Origin: Hydrangea macrophylla
Taxonomy: Eukaryota > Streptophyta > Magnoliopsida > Cornales > Hydrangeaceae
DNA: 64,000 nt
Direction of reading: 5' to 3'
Assembly: GCA_033977485.1 (NCBI GenBank)
Contig: CM066987.1
Coordinates: forward strand, 88,506,588 to 88,570,587
Part shown: one piece after another, positions 43,465 through 54,900 of the stretch
Position numbering within the stretch: position 1 is the stretch's first letter
Layout of the letters: each line of letters begins with the position of its first letter
Program-made: the position numbers and the translations under genes
The notes under the pieces: generated by a model
What the model was told of the DNA's origin: nothing
The model's database searches: none
What the model saw: only the letters and a program-made list of their open reading frames with translations

Positions 43465-43627
43465 GAGCAATGATAGATGCACAACAAAAATTCACAATCA
43501 ATTGCACAACTTGTTTAAAATTGTTGGACTTAGTGTTGAAAAAGCTGTACACACAAAAAGACAAAAAAAATGTGTACAGTTTTTTCAGCACAAAGTCCAA
43601 CATTTTTTGTGCATCTATCATTTCTCG
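43465..43627. mobile_element. Hairpin MITE-like element upstream of peroxidase
   Basis: Outer arms AATGATAGATGCACAA (near 43469) and its complement (near 43606), and inner arms around TTGTTGGACTT and CTGTACACA. It folds into one long imperfect hairpin. Target duplication not identified. Confidence 0.6.
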
Positions 43628-43659
43628 TAAATATTTGATGTTCTCCGGTAACAGACGAT

Positions 43660-43681
43660 ATATATATATATATATATATAA
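43660..43681. repeat. (TA)n microsatellite
   Basis: About ten TA units. Confidence 0.9.
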
Positions 43682-43913
43682 CATTCACAGATGACTTTGG
43701 GGGTAGAGCTTTCAATTCTTGGGTCAGCCGACATTTTTTGCAATATGTATAGTAGTAGTATATGTATAAGTATATTTCGATGCGGGTCTTTGGGACTGCT
43801 GCATACTCCCATTGATTAATGAAGGTGTCAGTGTGTGAGTAATTCCATTTCCATCCACCTCCTGCCATTACCAAACCATAATAAATGCAGCTTTAAATGG
43901 ATAAACATGACCA

Positions 43914-43918
<5 letters not shown>

Positions 43919-43951
<33 letters not shown>
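43919..43951 (+). promoter_or_regulatory. (CT)n tract upstream of peroxidase
   Basis: About 16 CT units ending 110 bases before the start codon. It probably lies in the core promoter or 5' UTR; such tracts bind GAGA-type (BPC) factors in plants. Confidence 0.55.
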
Positions 43952-43955
<4 letters not shown>

Positions 43956-44061
43956 ACTAGTTAAATGGAAATGCAGTAGTAGTAGCTAGTTCCGTTTGAG
44001 TGTCTAAATTAAGGCTGCAGCAGCTAGCAGTACTACTACTCTAAACACAAATTCCTTATGA

Positions 44062-47000
44062 ATGGAGAAAAAAAGAATACTAGGAGTAATACATTTGTGT
44101 ACAACATATAACTTTGTCATTGTCGTTGTAATGTTGATCATGATCACCATAGCTAGTGTTTCTAGCCAGATGTCACTGGACTTCTATTCAACTTCATGCC
44201 CATCAGCTGAAATGATGGTGAAAAACACAGTGAGATCAGCTTCTTCTTTGGACCCTTCAATCCCTGGAAAGCTTCTTCGCTTGCTCTTCCATGACTGCTT
44301 TATACAGGTCAGACCATTATCTCTTACCTGACCTCCTCTATATATATATATATATATACACAGAACAGTTCTAGTAAGCACACCCTTACTTTATTAAGTT
44401 AAGGACTTCTTTTTTCAGCCGTTAGATTATCACTTAAAAAAAAAAATGACAATAGTACTCTTAATGAAAACTGAATCTAACGGCACAGACAGAAGTCCTT
44501 AACTTAATAAAGTAAGGGCGTCCTTACTAGAAGTGTTCTATATATATACATATATAAATATATATTTATTTATTTTTATTTTTATTTTTCACAACTCATA
44601 AAGTAGCTAGAGAGAGAAAAAAAAAAAAAAAGAGACGGAGGAAAAAACAGAACATCCTTTTTAGCACTAATATACTTCCAAAAATTAGGAAAATTAATGC
44701 TAATTTACCTAATTTGTTCACTTGCTCCTGATGTATGAATGACAATTTTGAAATTAAATATAAATTTGTATTCTTTTGTTTTGTAATAATTAATGAAGAG
44801 TTTTAATTATCTATGTCATCCGATGTCTTGTTTAGATGAACAGTTTAAATGTCTAGATGTGTGTGGGATGAACAGATCACTTTTATTTTACTATAGTATA
44901 TTATAATGTATTTTTTTTGCTAGAATATTATAATGTATTACACTATAAGGTACTTAAAGTAGGTAGGTTGTGAAATGCAGGGATGTGATGCATCTGTGCT
45001 TTTAGGAGGAAATGGAACGGAGAGAAGCGATCCGGCAAACAAGTCTCTTGGAGGATTTGCAGTCTTAGATTCTGCCAAAAGAGTGCTTGAAATATTTTGT
45101 CCTGAAACTGTTTCTTGTGCTGATATTCTTGCTTTGGCTGCTAGAGATGCTGTTGAAATTGTAATTTAATTTCCTTTTCAACTTACACTAGATAAGACTA
45201 ATTGAAAATAACAATCTAGAAAAACTTTTTTCCTTTGGTTTCTAAAGAAAATTACACTGACCTCCCTTGAGATAATTACACTGACCTCCCTAAGGTATCT
45301 CTGTAGGTCCGCCAATTGACGTTCACTTATTTTAAAAAAAAAAATTTTACTAAATTTTATTTAAATGGCTAGTTGCTAATACATATATGAAAATATAATC
45401 ACTTCCTAATAGCAAATTATTTTTTGCATAATGTGTTAATTATTTGAATTAAAAAAATTAATAAAATTTAGATTTTGCTTTAGGAGTATATTTGCAATTT
45501 TGGAGATCAAAAGGGAGGTTGCTTTAATTTGACCTTCCTTCAAGGAATGACAGTGTAATTGTTCTTAATTTCTAGTAAGTATTACTACAAAGTATGGAAG
45601 AGTACACCGGTGAAATTAAACACTTGTGTGATAATTTGTTTCTGTAAATCTGTAAATCATGATAAGGATGGAGGCTGCTAAGCTTTCACATATATACACG
45701 CCCGTGTGTGTGTGCGTGCGCGCGCTTGTGTGCGTGTGTTGATATATAGCTAAATTTGTGTTTGATAATGAATGGTGTGAAAACAGACTGGTGGACCATC
45801 AATTCAGATTCCAATGGGGAGGAGAGATGGAAGGGTTTCGGCAGCTTCAAATGTAAGACCAAATATAATAGACACAAGCTTTTCACTGGATGAAATGATT
45901 AAGATCTTCTCCTCCAAAGGCTTGTCTGTAAATGACCTTGTTACCCTTTCAGGTATTATATAGATGCACCCTCTTATTTACCCATGCATGCTACCATATA
46001 TATAAACATTAATCAAAAGTTATATGCAATATTATATACATATATATATATATATACACCTGATATATGACTAGCTAGATCTAGATATAACCACTTCTCT
46101 TGTGGGTCTCTGGGTTTTATACCCAGAAGTCTCAAGTTCGAATCTCAAGGGATGGCCACAGGTGATTCACCCGGACGCCTTGACCTCGTGGGATTAGTCG
46201 AGGTGAGTACAAGCTGGCCCGGATACCCACGATTACCAAAAAAAAAAAAGACTAACTAGATATATCTATCTATCTAGCAATCAATTAACTTTGTACTACA
46301 CTGATATGTTTGCTTATGAGTACATTCTATTCAAGCCATAAAGTCAAAACAATTGAGGATGAATGAATGAATTAGAGAAAAATATTAGTGATGAATAGAA
46401 CCAGAGTTTTATCACATACTATTAAGTTCATGTTGCCTCATTTGCTTGAATCGATAGGTGATATAAAAGAAAGTTCATTTAAATATCCCATATAACTGAC
46501 AAATTATTTTCGTGCAATCATTTAAATTAATATCCCATATAGTTGAGCAAAGTAATTATTTTCGGATGACTTTCACTGTAATTTAAGAATTATTTGGATA
46601 CTAAATGGATCTCATAAATGATAGTGGAAAAATTACAATGACCACGTGATGTGATGGTCTCATCTCATGACCAAACTTGGAAAAAAAAGAAGTTTGAATG
46701 AAGTAATTAAAGTTAATTTTCATTAATTCACTCCAACTTTAAGGTAATTTTTATAGTAATTCAAATAGCGTGTCCAGTCCGGACCAAGGTAAGTAATAAA
46801 AAATAAAAAAATAAAAAAATAAAAAAAATAGGCCAAAAAAAAAAATATTGGGGAAAGTGACAAACCAATCTTAGCAATTGGAGATTAGACGACATGCATG
46901 TTTGGAATAATTGGTCCCAATAAGTTTGGTAAAAACTTTCTGCATTAATTCAATAAATATACAACAGTGAAGCGTAATACTAGCATTTATAAGGATTCAT

Positions 47001-48869
47001 TTTCCCACAATTAATAATTGCATTTGTCACTCGTACAGTTGCACGTTTCCAAGTAAGTATATGTATCTAATCTTATTATATTATAATAATATGGAAGCTT
47101 TAATGCCACATGGCACAAGAAGAGGTAAGATTAGCAAAATTGTAATTTTTGCTCATTAAATTACTCCAAATGTCTTTTCTTATTTAGTATTGAATTCCTA
47201 ATAATAACTCCAATATTTTTTATGAGTGTTAAATTTAAAATATTTAAAAATTGAAATTTTATATTATCTATCGAATTGAAGAACTTTAATTATTTTTTTG
47301 CATTTGAGACTATTGTCAATTGCATGCAGCCTGTCAAACACTAAATGAGGGCAAGCCGTTGGGTTGCCAAGCAGCCACGGGTAACTAATAAGTACTACCA
47401 ATCACGTTTTTCATTGAAAGAAAGACAAAATCATATAATGCATGCCTGCTTTGGGAGCGTAGCTTTCCTCGATCTATAATTAAAATTTTAATAAGGGCAA
47501 GTCTACAGTGAGCAGCTTTTCATACGAGGATAACGGTTTTAACTGTTGGATGAGCATCTAGCAATAACTGCATTTTCAGATTCTTAGAAATCTTATATAG
47601 CCAGATGCTCATCCAATGGTCAAAAACCGCATTCTCATATGAGAAGCTTCTCACAATAGATTTAACCATTTTAATAAATTGTTATGAGAAAACAAATAAC
47701 CGGTAATTAATGTGGTTCATAAGTGAACCAGTTGTACAAAATTATAGTATCAAATTCTAGCACAGGAGTTCATGTCTAATCTAATAACTCTCTCAAATCT
47801 GGTTCTTAATTTGTCAAATTACTATTACCTTGGTTCTTACAAGATTCAGATAAAAAGTGAGACCCAGACTGAACCTGATCCAATTTTTAACTTCCCAAAC
47901 AGACCCTTACAATGAACCAGTATTTCTTTTCACAAACTCATCGATATCTAATTAGCCAAAAATGAGGTAAATTGTACAAAGATATAGTGTATCCTTCAAG
48001 AATTATGTGGCTTGCCGTAGTTGCCCAGAGGGTTATTATAAAACATGAAAGGTTAAGTATACTTTGATCGATTAGAGCTATTTAAAAGCTTTTCTAGTGC
48101 TTTGTTGAATATATTGTCTCTTCAATTGGTGAGGCAGATTATTTGAAGGAGTAATCACTTCTGTTATTACAAGTTTACATGGAAACAATCAATCAAAAGG
48201 ATTGACAATTTCCATGTGATACATATTGACAAAATTAGATGAGGTCAAATATCAGATTTGGAGGATCCCATTTCATTAATGGCTTGATTAGGATTCTGAG
48301 ATCAATGATATATAGCAGACTTTGATCTCAGATCATTGCTGTGATTTGGACTGTTATAAAGATTCTTGTCTTCTTCAAATAAAAGAATTTCCATGGAGCC
48401 CTTATGATTAGAAAGACATGGTAATGATTTGGGGATGCATATGCATGCAGGAGCTCACACAATAGGAACAGCACATTGCAGTGCTTTCAGTGATAGGTTC
48501 CGTGCAGATTCGAACGGAAAGCTCACGCTTATCGATGAATCTCTCGACAAAGATTATGCATCCATGCTCATCAGACAATGTCCTCTTGGATCTAGCTCTA
48601 CTACTTCCACAACTGTGAACAATGATCCAGAAACACCTCTCTTATTTGACAATCTCTACTTCAAGGTTCTCTTAGCCCATAAAGGCCTCTTCCAGTCGGA
48701 TTCTGTTCTGCTCAAGGATCAAACAACTATGAACAAAGTTGTTCAATTTGCTAACGATCAAACTAGTTTTTTTGAGAGTTGGGGTCAGTCTTTCTTGAAG
48801 CTTGCAAGCATTGGAGTGAAGACAGCTGATCAAGGGGAGATTAGACACTCTTGTTCTGTGACAAATTAA
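44062..48869 (+). CDS. Class III secretory peroxidase (four exons, 336 aa)
   Basis: Exons 44062-44307, 44981-45160, 45787-45952 and 48451-48869, all with GT-AG introns at the classic three-intron positions. Residues 1-35 are a signal peptide with a hydrophobic core (VIVVVMLIMITIASVSS), so the mature protein starts near Gln36. The haem pocket is present: distal Arg73 and His77 in RLLFHDCF, the GCDASVLL calcium and disulphide region at 83-90, and proximal His200 in LSGAHTIG. SCADILALAARDAV and TPLLFDNLYF are family signatures. It uses H2O2 to oxidise phenolics in the wall or apoplast. SAASNVRPNIIDTSF recalls the PER18/PER46 subgroup, from memory. Introns 1-3 hold MITEs and a SINE; intron 3 is 2.5 kb. 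Intact by every check I can make. Confidence 0.93.
44362..44539. mobile_element. MITE with 49-bp terminal inverted repeats (peroxidase intron 1)
   Basis: Ends AGAACAGTTCTAGTAAGCAC and its near-complement pair over about 49 bases with four mismatches, around an 80-base centre. It sits between TA repeats, so the target duplication cannot be read. Superfamily unknown. Confidence 0.8.
44540..44980. other. Rest of peroxidase intron 1
   Basis: AT-rich with a poly-A/GA stretch near 44620. No feature recognised. The acceptor is TGAAATGCAG at 44971-44980. Confidence 0.6.
45249..45563. mobile_element. MITE-like element (peroxidase intron 2)
   Basis: Ends AATTACACTGACCTCCCTTG and a complementary CAGTGTAATT; similarity continues imperfectly. 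The left end carries a duplicated TTACACTGACCTCCCT. No clear target duplication. Confidence 0.5.
46081..46249 (+). mobile_element. tRNA-derived SINE (peroxidase intron 3)
   Basis: Contains a box-B-like AGTTCGAATCTC near 46134, a body with CCTTGACCTCGTGGGATTAG, and ends in ACCAAAAAAAAAAAA. The flanks GACTAGCTAGAT (46069-46080) and GACTAACTAGAT (46250-46261) are a 12-base target duplication with one mismatch. Confidence 0.72.
46262..47493. other. Peroxidase intron 3, middle
   Basis: AT-rich with A-runs near 46800. No gene, RNA or bounded repeat recognised. Confidence 0.5.
47494..47667. mobile_element. Mutator-like MITE with 9-bp target duplication (peroxidase intron 3)
   Basis: About 65-base inverted arms (inner ends GATGAGCATCT and AGATGCTCATC) flanked by a perfect ATTTTAATA at 47485-47493 and 47668-47676. 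A 9-base duplication is the mark of Mutator-like elements. Confidence 0.8.
47677..48450. other. Peroxidase intron 3, end
   Basis: No feature recognised. The acceptor TATGCATGCAG ends at 48450. Confidence 0.5.
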
Positions 48870-49218
48870 TTGGTGAAAGAGCTGTTTGGTTGTGAATATT
48901 CCTTCTTTTTTTTATACTGTATTTATCTTTTGATATTATTATTTATTATTGTTATTATTTTTTATTTTTAATCCAGCTCAGAACTCTATACCAATTTGTA
49001 TTAGGGTCTCTTGACTTTTAATTATAGCAATTTGGGTCACTTAACTTTGAGGTCAATTACAATGTGACATCTCGATAAGCTTCTGTTTGAAAAATATGGA
49101 AACTTGTCATGTGGTGCAATGTCAATGTTTCACGAGATGTGTTTGTGTTTTCATCACTTTTTCAAATGGAAGATGGAGTATTCATATTGCAATTGTTTAG
49201 CTGTTTATCCTTTGAAGG
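48870..49218. other. Peroxidase 3' flank
   Basis: Starts with the 3' UTR. No canonical AATAAA was found within 150 bases. 49000-49150 resembles dispersed plant repeats (GGGTCACTTAACTTTGAGGT) but no ends were found. Confidence 0.45.
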
Positions 49219-49647
49219 TGTTGAAACATGATACAGAACTATCTAGAATATTTGAATTATTCTAGAGTTGTGTAGAATTGTTAAATCCTAGAATATTCGA
49301 GAATAATCTAAAGATATAAGGTCACATGTATCTAGAATATTGTTAGAATTATCTAAGCATTACCTAGATCGAGTACAATCCAGAATATTCTTAGAAATAG
49401 CTAGACTATGTACTACCTAGAATGTGTATGTACTAGAAAATTTTACAAGAGTCAATACATTACTTAATTGTCCTATACATAGATGTAAGTAAGCCATTTT
49501 GTGAGTGAATGAAAGACAAATTCAGTTAGGTCTTCTATCTCCCATACTATTGAAAGCATATACCAATTACCAACTATTCTAAACAAATACCTTATAAACT
49601 ATTCCACACAAACTAACTGCAGTGTCAGAGCACCCCAAAAACCAACA
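49219..49647 (+). repeat. 5' LTR of D
   Basis: Starts TGTTGAAACATGAT and ends CCAACA. Very rich in TAGAATATT/ATTCTAGA motifs. 49291-49303 is GAATATTCGAGAA, a three-unit heat-shock element. Confidence 0.85.
49291..49303. promoter_or_regulatory. Heat-shock-element-like site in LTR of D
   Basis: GAA-TA-TTC-GA-GAA fits the nGAAnnTTCnnGAAn consensus exactly. The 3' LTR keeps TTC-TA-GAA at 51789-51796. Function untested. Confidence 0.45.
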
Positions 49648-49648
49648 G

Positions 49649-49830
49649 TGGTATCAGAGCCTTGTTCGTTCAAGTACTAGACGTAACAACGCTAAACTAT
49701 CAGAGCTTTGTTCGTTCAAATACTGGGCGTAATAATGCTAAACTATCAGAGCTTGGTTTGTTCAAATACTGGAAGAAACAATACTGAACTTAAGAGTCTT
49801 GTTTGTTCAAATACTGAGCGTAACAACAAC
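49649..49830 (+). repeat. Primer site and four-copy 46-bp leader repeat of D
   Basis: TGGTATCAGAGC at 49649 is the primer site. TATCAGAGC recurs at 49698 and 49744, exactly 46 bases apart, each followed by TTGTTCGTTCAAATACTG-like sequence. A fourth, weaker copy is near 49790. Confidence 0.85.
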
Positions 49831-49835
49831 ATTCC

Positions 49836-50635
49836 ATGGCTAATCTATCACATTCATTGTCCATCCCAGTTCCCATTTTTAATGGTGACAAATATGATTT
49901 TTGGAGCATCAAAATCAGAACATTTTTCCAAGCCCATGATATATGGGATGTTGTCAATGAAGGATTTGTCATTCCAGAAGACATCTCTACTCTCAATGCG
50001 GCTCAACTAAAGGAGCTAAAGGAGAACAAAATAAAGGATTCAAGATCTCTCAGTTTGCCTCAACAAGCACTGACTGACACAATATTCCAAGAATAGCAGG
50101 AGCTACGAGTTCCAAGGATGGATGGGTGATTTTGCAAGAAGAATTTAAAGGCAATGAAAATGTACGTTCCATCAAACTACATGTTTTGAGAAGAGAATTT
50201 GAAAACATAAAATGAAGGAATCTGAGACTGCCAAGGTTTGCTATTCCAACATCAAGGAAATAGTAAATCAACTAAGAGCCTACGGTGAAGATATTCAAGA
50301 TTAAAGAATTTTCGAAAAAAATACTCATTAGCGTCACTGAAAAGTTTGATCCAATTATTACTACAATTGAAAGTACAAAGGAGCTATCAACACTTTCTGT
50401 GACTGAACTGATGGGAGCTCTAGAAGCATATGAACAAAGTTTGAGTCAGTTTAATGAATATCCAGCAGAAAATTCTTTCCAGTCTAAATTCAATACAAGA
50501 TCTCAAAATGCTAGGCAAGGTGATTGGAAGAAATCAAAAGAAGATTCTAGAGGAGGAGAACACTCTAGAAATGATGGGAATATAAAATATCAAGGGGAGA
50601 AAAAAATGAAACTATTCACCATGTGGTATTTGTAA
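49836..50635 (+). pseudogene. Copia gag of D
   Basis: 49836-50096 has MANLSHSLSIPVPIF and YDFWSIKIRTFFQAHDIWDVV, the copia gag N-terminus. After a stop at 50094 and frameshifts, 50285-50635 continues with VTEKFDPIITTIESTKELST and VTELMGALEAYEQ, typical of the gag UBN2-type region. Several breaks; not functional. Confidence 0.8.
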
Positions 50636-50639
50636 AAAT

Positions 50640-51310
50640 ACAAACCGCTTGGAAAAGGACTGTTGGTTCAAAGATAAACCACAATGCCAATATTGCAAAA
50701 GATTTGGGCATGTCCAAAAAAATTGTCGTCTTGAAGAAAAACACCAAGCCAATTTTTCTGAAGAAAAAGAAGAGAAAGGAATTCGATCTTTTCTATGCCT
50801 TCCATGCAGCAAGAGAAGAGAACGAAGATACATGGTATATTAACAGCTGCTGCAGCAATCATATAACTGCAAATGAAAGTATATTCTCTGTGATAATGAT
50901 ACGTCGATCGAATCACAAGTCAGACTGGGGAATAATGCTTTAGTGGAGGCAAAAGGCAAAGGCACAATAGTCATGGAGACGAAGAAAGGTACAAGATTTA
51001 TTCATGATGTTTTATTAGTTCCCAATTTAGAACAAAGTTTACTCAGTGTTGGTCAAATGATGGAAAATGGGTATTCCTTGCACTTTGCTGGAGACTCATG
51101 CACCATCTATGACAACAAAAATAAAAGTTTGGTAATAGTTGTGGTAAAAATGAAGAAAAATAGAAATTTTCCTGTTCCATTGAGAAATACAAAGGATATA
51201 GTTATGAAGGCACCAGACATTAAAGCAACAGAGACTTCAATTCATACCTCGACACCAGAAGTGACACCTCTAGCATCACTAAGGAAAGAAGAAAGATGTC
51301 TATGAAAGAT
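50640..51310 (+). pseudogene. Zinc knuckle and protease remnant of D
   Basis: 50649-50740 reads CQYCKRFGHVQKNC, an intact CCHC knuckle. Then WYINSCCSNHITA is the protease active site with the expected D-S-G as N-S-C. 50943-51160 has GTIVMETKKGTRFIHDVLLVPNLEQSLLSVGQM, the standard following segment. Homology stops near 51180. 51180-51690 has no recognised domain. Confidence 0.75.
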
Positions 51311-51699
51311 GCCTTCTGAGTGACCTCCTAAAAGAACTAAAACATCGGCAGATATCTATGAAAAATGTAACTCAGCAACTACAGAACTACAAAGCTGTGA
51401 AGTTGCCGCAAAACAAGAATTGTGGATTCAAGGTACGAAAAAGGAAGATAAGATCCTCAGACTAAATAAACCTTATATAGGCAAAAACAAGGTCCAAGAA
51501 CTTGATACAGCAGAATCAATGGTTATTTAATTAATCAAGGATTCAGGAGGAGCCAAAGAGAGATAACCGCTAGCAAACAGATCAAGTTAAATGATTGCAC
51601 TACTAAAGAGCAAGGAGCAAATATCTTCAAAGGTACTACCAAGAGCAAAGTTCAAAATTATGTACATACTGGAATCACGGAATTAGCATCAAGGAGGAG

Positions 51700-52047
51700 T
51701 GTTCAAACATGATGCCTAGAAATTTCTGGAACTATTTAGAATATTTGAATTATTATAGAGTTATGTAGAATTGTTAATTCCTATAATATTCTAGAATAAT
51801 CTAAAGATATAAAGTCACAAGTATCTAGAATATTCCTAGTATTATCTAAGAATTAGCAAGATTGAGTATAATCTAGAGTATTCCTAGAATTATCTAGATT
51901 ATGTACTACCTAGAATATATATGTACTAAACAATTCTAGAAGAGTCAAGACATTACTTAAGTGTCCTATAAATAGATGTAAGCAAGCCATTTTGTGAGTG
52001 AATGAAAGGCAAATCCAATTAGTTCTTCCATCTTCCATACTATTGAG
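51700..52047 (+). repeat. 3' LTR of D (truncated)
   Basis: Starts TGTTCAAACATGATG and matches the 5' LTR to CATACTATTGA, then similarity stops. Confidence 0.82.
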
Positions 52048-53121
52048 AATGAGAGAGAGAGAAGATCAAAATGAAAAGGAAAGGGCAAGTCACATTTGGC
52101 CGGCCATATTAGAGGAGAGAGAGAGGGTTGTTTGGTTTGTGTGGTGGAATATGAAAGTTGTTAAAATGTGGGTCTATAGGTATGGGTCAATTGCACAATT
52201 TTTTAAACACATAGGTACATTTATACCTATGTATACCAAAATACAACATCATTTTCACAAGTTGGAAAAATAATATATCAAAAATAATCGAGTCCAAATT
52301 TATATTCAAATTACCAAAATACCCCTTAATAAGCTACAAGTCATTACAGAAACTAATCCATATGCATGTATTTAGGAGAATATAGGTAGACATCCATATA
52401 CGCATAGAACAAAGCAGCACACTGAGTCTTAGTATTTACATTTCGTTGTAGCTCTATATTTGAAAAGTTAGTACCATTTCTGATAGCCTCTCAATTTTTC
52501 AAGAACTTTTGTAGATATTCATTTTTCTCATTCTCTGCTATTTTTTGTACTCTTTTTGAGCAATTAGTGGTTCTTGTAGAAGGCTCATGGTTAGTTACCT
52601 TAGTAATGGGCAAGCTAGCATTTTTTTAACAACAATAAACTTTTTTAAGGTGTCTTTTTTAATTTCCTAAGCTTGATATAAGAAATGTTATATCTCATGG
52701 GACACCGAGTAATCGAGGTATTTATGGTCTTCAAAAAAATTGCTCGTCTTTTGTATCAATTTTAGGATTTTATATTAGAAGATTTGACTACCTTATACAA
52801 CATATTGGGCAATCTATCAATTGGACTCGTGGTATGTTCAAGTTTCTAGATTACACATATGGTACACCCTTTGTTTGACACCATTTAGCTAGTGATCTAC
52901 ATATACTCAGCATAACATGTGGGGTAATCTTCTTGTGATTTTGCCTCTGCCAGGAAGCTCAGATTCATGGCGTAATTTTGATAAATTACCTGTTTTTTTT
53001 TTTTTTTTTTTTTTCTGTGTTTCTTGCAGATTCTTCCAGTCAACATCAAAAGTCTTTCTGGAAGTGTATCAACACTAGCCAAGTGAAACCATATTTTTTG
53101 TTGGGTTAGTACTGTTTGATG

Positions 53122-53153
<32 letters not shown>

Positions 53154-53329
53154 ATATGATTAATTTAGTGCACAGATCCGATTATATTTTTTTTATCAAT
53201 TGGTTAGTATTAAGATGAATAGATGTAATGAATTTATTGATAGATATGATTCAATGATTATTGAGTATGATTTATAGATTGGAATTGATTATTGAACTAC
53301 ATTTAGTTTTGTACAGGTTGGGATAGTGA
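52048..53329. other. Spacer
   Basis: AT-rich. It contains ACATAGGTA/TACCTATGT (near 52210-52235), a 9-base-arm hairpin, a T-run at 52992-53013 and a TA run at 53126-53146. The open frame at 51998-52273 has no domain and overlaps the LTR. Confidence 0.5.
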
Positions 53330-53575
53330 TATTGATGCAATCACAATATTTTAAAAAATTTACGGAGTATTTTGCAAACATTTATATCGGTTTTTAAACA
53401 AATTGACTTAAATAAATAAACATTTATGTCGGTTTTTTAAAAGTATTTATGTTGAATTTTACAAATATTAGATAACAATTGCAAAATATTTATGTCAATT
53501 TTACGAATATTTATGATGCCTCTTTTTATGTCGATTAAAAAATTGACATAAATAGCAGCGTTACAAGTGTCAGGT
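53330..53575. mobile_element. Possible CACTA-type non-autonomous remnant
   Basis: Repeated TTTATGTCGGTTTT and its complement AATTGACATAAAT (53376-53560) look like the subterminal repeats of plant CACTA elements. No CACTA terminus or 3-base duplication was found. Confidence 0.35.
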
Positions 53576-53736
53576 GGGAACATTGTTTGGGGCCACATAA
53601 AAGTTTGGCTTAATAAGTGGGAAATTGTAAACTCTTGAATACGAGAGAACAGTTAGTCAAGTGGATGTTCAAGTAGAGTACAAGATACATAGTATTGTTG
53701 TGGAACAAATATAAGAGGTATACGATATCGGCTATG

Positions 53737-54900
53737 TAACACTCCTACTCGGAAAGAAGACTAATGTAGGGTTAATGTGTGATAATTAATAATAATTAAT
53801 AATTTTGATGGTTTAAGGTGGGGTTATGAATCCAAAGGTGAAAAGGTTTTCAAATGTGAACACAGATGAAATTTCAAGTCAAGTGAAACTGACATAAAAG
53901 TGGAACCTGACGAAGGTCTAAATGATTTGAACTGCATATAGATTTAATTATATGCTTAAATCAATAGTTGTTTAGTTGTTTAAAGATAGTATGATGTCAT
54001 ATGTCAGGTAATGGGGACAAGTTTAGGTACTCATGTGAGGGCGTATTTGAATACAATTCATAATTGGTAGGTTTAATAACAACCTCAAATAACATGTGGG
54101 ACCACGTTTGAGACCTACGCGGAACATAGACTAAACTTAGAAAATATGGGTAGTTAACATAATTAACTTGGGGTTTCCTAATAAACATTTAAACAATGCA
54201 GGGGTGTAAATGAAAGATAGCAAAACTTGATGTGTATCTTATTTGGTGAGTCATAGGATGACTCATTTGCACATGCATATCAGATGAAAGTTAGAGAAAC
54301 ACGTAGAGAGAGAACCGAGAACTTCGACAAAGAAAACGGGGGTTTTGCACGACGCTTTCTTGTCGTTCCTTCGCCGTTTGACACCGGATTAGCGAACCGA
54401 GACCATATTTGAACTCGTGAAGGTAAGAGGATTACATTCAAGTCATTGGTTTTCATTTTCGATAAACGTTTTTCCAGCGACCTTTCTTGGTTGTTAACTT
54501 TAGGTGTATCAAAATCATGTAGGATTATCACTGCTTAGGATTTGAGTTGGAAATTTGCAAGAGGTTGGGAATTCTAGGCTTAACTTGCTATAGATTCGAA
54601 GAGCTGAGTGTTCAAAATCTCAAAATTGGGTGTTATATGTGTAGAGGTGATAATTGCTATCATAAAATGCTTAATTCATGCTTATATAGTCATGTATGTA
54701 ATAAATTTGAGAATATCATGTCAATACTGTGAAAATTGCTATGCTTTATATATTGAGTTGCCTAAATATGGTAACAACTTAATCAGTTCATCACGAGAGA
54801 TTTGTCGTGAGATATGAACACAAGATGCTTGTGTGGAAGAGTGAATGCTGACAAAAAGAGTTTCATCAGAAGTGGTTGACAGGGCTTACTTAAATAAAAG
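53737..54900 (+). mobile_element. Possible gypsy LTR remnant
   Basis: Starts near TGTAACACTCCTACTCGG, like the TGTAACACCCC starts of some plant gypsy LTRs. 54290-54425 (AGAGAGAGAACCGAGAAC ... GAACTCGTGAAGGTAAG) resembles an R/U5 region. No partner LTR or primer site was identified. Confidence 0.35.

Larger units (their letters stand above)
49219..52047 (+). mobile_element. Internally deleted Ty1/copia element D
   Basis: 5' LTR 49219-49647, primer site 49649, tandem leader, gag (49836-50640), knuckles, protease start, then only about 400 bases before the polypurine AAGGAGGAG and a 3' LTR at 51700-52047 that lacks its last 100 bases. Integrase core, RT and RNase H are absent. LTRs differ by about one site in ten, so it is old. 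It resembles the Ale/Retrofit-type copia by its gag start; that is inference. Confidence 0.85.

Noticed and set aside
43460..43874. Open frames upstream of the peroxidase on both strands
   Set aside because: They span the hairpin and TA repeat, lack a start context or domain, and disagree between strands.
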